Positions 62,938 through 64,000 of a stretch of DNA of 64,000 nucleotides are shown in pieces. A program made the position numbers and the translations under genes. This DNA is from VYFG01 sp965221795 (lineage in GTDB: Bacteria; Pseudomonadota; Gammaproteobacteria; Arenicellales; Poriferihabitantaceae). The stretch spans positions 1,922,001 through 1,986,000 of the forward strand of contig OZ244914.1 in assembly GCA_965221795.1 (NCBI GenBank), in the 5' to 3' direction. The notes under the pieces are model-generated. The model was not told where the DNA came from, made no database searches, and saw only the letters and a list, made by a program, of their open reading frames with translations. Within the stretch, counting starts at the first letter, position 1, and each line of letters begins with the position of its first letter.

Positions 62938-64000
62938 ATGGGGAAGACCCTGTATGACAAGATTTGGGATCAACATGTCGTCCATGCCGAAGAAGACGGG
63001 ACATCGCTGATTTACATTGATCGCCACCTCGTGCACGAGGTAACCTCGCCGCAGGCTTTTGAGGGGCTGCATCTGGCCGGACGAAAGCCATGGCGCACAT
63101 CCAGCATGGTCGCGGTTCCAGATCACAATATTCCCACCACGACGGATCATGTCGAGATTGACGATCCCGTATCTCGGCTGCAGGTGGCGACGCTGGATCA
63201 GAACTGCAATCATTTTGGGATCACAGAGTTTGGCATGGGGGATATCCGTCAGGGGATTGTGCATGTCATCGGACCGGAACAGGGGATCACACTGCCGGGG
63301 ATGACCATTGTCTGTGGCGATTCCCATACGGCAACCCATGGCGCATTCGGTGCATTGGCTTTCGGTATCGGGACTTCGGAAGTGGAACATGTGATGGCAA
63401 CCCAGTGCCTGATCCAGCGCAAGGCCAGGAATATGCGCGTCCAGGTGGAGGGTCGGTTGCCTTCTGGAGTCGGTGCCAAGGATTTGATCCTCGCCATCAT
63501 CGGGAAGATCGGCACAGCCGGAGGCACCGGGCATACTATCGAATTTTCCGGATCAAGCATTGCATCGATGAGCATGGAAGCCCGGATGACGATTTGCAAT
63601 ATGACCATCGAAGCCGGGGCCCGGGCCGGTATGATTGCAGTAGACGATACCACGCTTGGCTATCTGCAGGGGCGTCCCTATGCACCACAGGGTGAAATGT
63701 GGCAACGGGCGGTCACCACTTGGCGTGAGCTGCACAGTGATGAGGATGCGATCTTTGATCGTGAGGTAATGCTGGTAGCCGATGACCTACTTCCACAGGT
63801 CACTTGGGGGACTTCCCCTGAAATGGTGACGGATATCAATGGCACGGTGCCCGACCCAGAGATGGCCGGGGACTCGATTGCGCAGGAGAGTATCCGTCAG
63901 GCCCTGTGCTACATGGGACTGGAAGCGGGCACCCGGATTCGGGACATCCATCCGGATCACATCTTTATCGGATCTTGCACCAACAGCCGGATCGAGGATT
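62938..64000 (+). CDS. leuC: 3-isopropylmalate dehydratase large subunit (partial)
   Basis: This 4Fe-4S aconitase-family enzyme of leucine synthesis is cut by the window end after about 354 codons of some 470. It starts MGKTLYDKIWDQHVVHAEED and has VPDHNIPTTDH, NHFGITEFGMGDIRQGIVHV, CGDSHTATHGAFGALAFGIG, and the first part of the cluster region, HIFIGSCTNSRIED. Two further cluster Cys would lie beyond the window. ATG 62938 is chosen by family alignment. The ribosome site is poor. Confidence 0.96.
   Translation, partial: MGKTLYDKIWDQHVVHAEEDGTSLIYIDRHLVHEVTSPQAFEGLHLAGRKPWRTSSMVAVPDHNIPTTTDHVEIDDPVSRLQVATLDQNCNHFGITEFGMGDIRQGIVHVIGPEQGITLPGMTIVCGDSHTATHGAFGALAFGIGTSEVEHVMATQCLIQRKARNMRVQVEGRLPSGVGAKDLILAIIGKIGTAGGTGHTIEFSGSSIASMSMEARMTICNMTIEAGARAGMIAVDDTTLGYLQGRPYAPQGEMWQRAVTTWRELHSDEDAIFDREVMLVADDLLPQVTWGTSPEMVTDINGTVPDPEMAGDSIAQESIRQALCYMGLEAGTRIRDIHPDHIFIGSCTNSRIED

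Overview
The window reads as a chromosomal segment of a gammaproteobacterium-like organism. The protein sequences point that way (SucA-SucB-Lpd, RF3, SbcCD, Ung, TPMT, a BtuB/BtuF/BtuCD B12 salvage set, ABC-F Uup), but no rRNA or ribosomal protein gene is present to fix the lineage. Housekeeping genes have moderate GC. The accessory stretches are clearly richer in GC and full of decayed genes.

Left end (1-8.9 kb): a type I-C-like CRISPR array runs rightwards from its leader at the very start of the window, with any cas genes lying to the left. It is cut off at 2285 and followed by a broken transposase, one orphan type I-E-like repeat, a PIN-domain gene pair, a MoeB/ThiF-type enzyme, degenerate small genes and an intact-looking IS5-family element (7024-7875).

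Core block (9-31 kb): the 2-oxoglutarate dehydrogenase operon (sucA, sucB, lpdA), a phosphomannomutase/phosphoglucomutase, an SPFH-NfeD membrane pair, a secreted Calx-beta protein, then a cobalamin salvage region. That region holds a promoter and cobalamin riboswitch, btuB, btuF, cobU, convergent btuCD, and cobD/cbiB after a tRNA-Ser. It is followed by pgeF and uup.

Defence and mobile island (31-40 kb): decayed mcrC and mcrB. The mcrB reading frame is interrupted by a stop, a frameshift and a run of 27 G. Next come a PD-(D/E)XK nuclease gene with one in-frame TGA, a very GC-rich IS5-type element, a mobile mystery protein A/B (XRE plus Fic) module with its own strong promoter, and an IS30 element. 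Poly-G/C tracts of 11, 17 and 27 bases all lie inside decayed genes.

Right part (40-64 kb): prfC, a GIY-YIG-like protein, a PCu(A)C copper chaperone, sbcD-sbcC and a periplasmic amino-acid-type binding protein. A VapBC pair then sits between two inverted integrase remnants. It is followed by tpm, a three-gene ATP-grasp / alpha-E / transglutaminase operon, ung, a livHMGF transporter operon, aroC and the start of leuC, which runs off the window.
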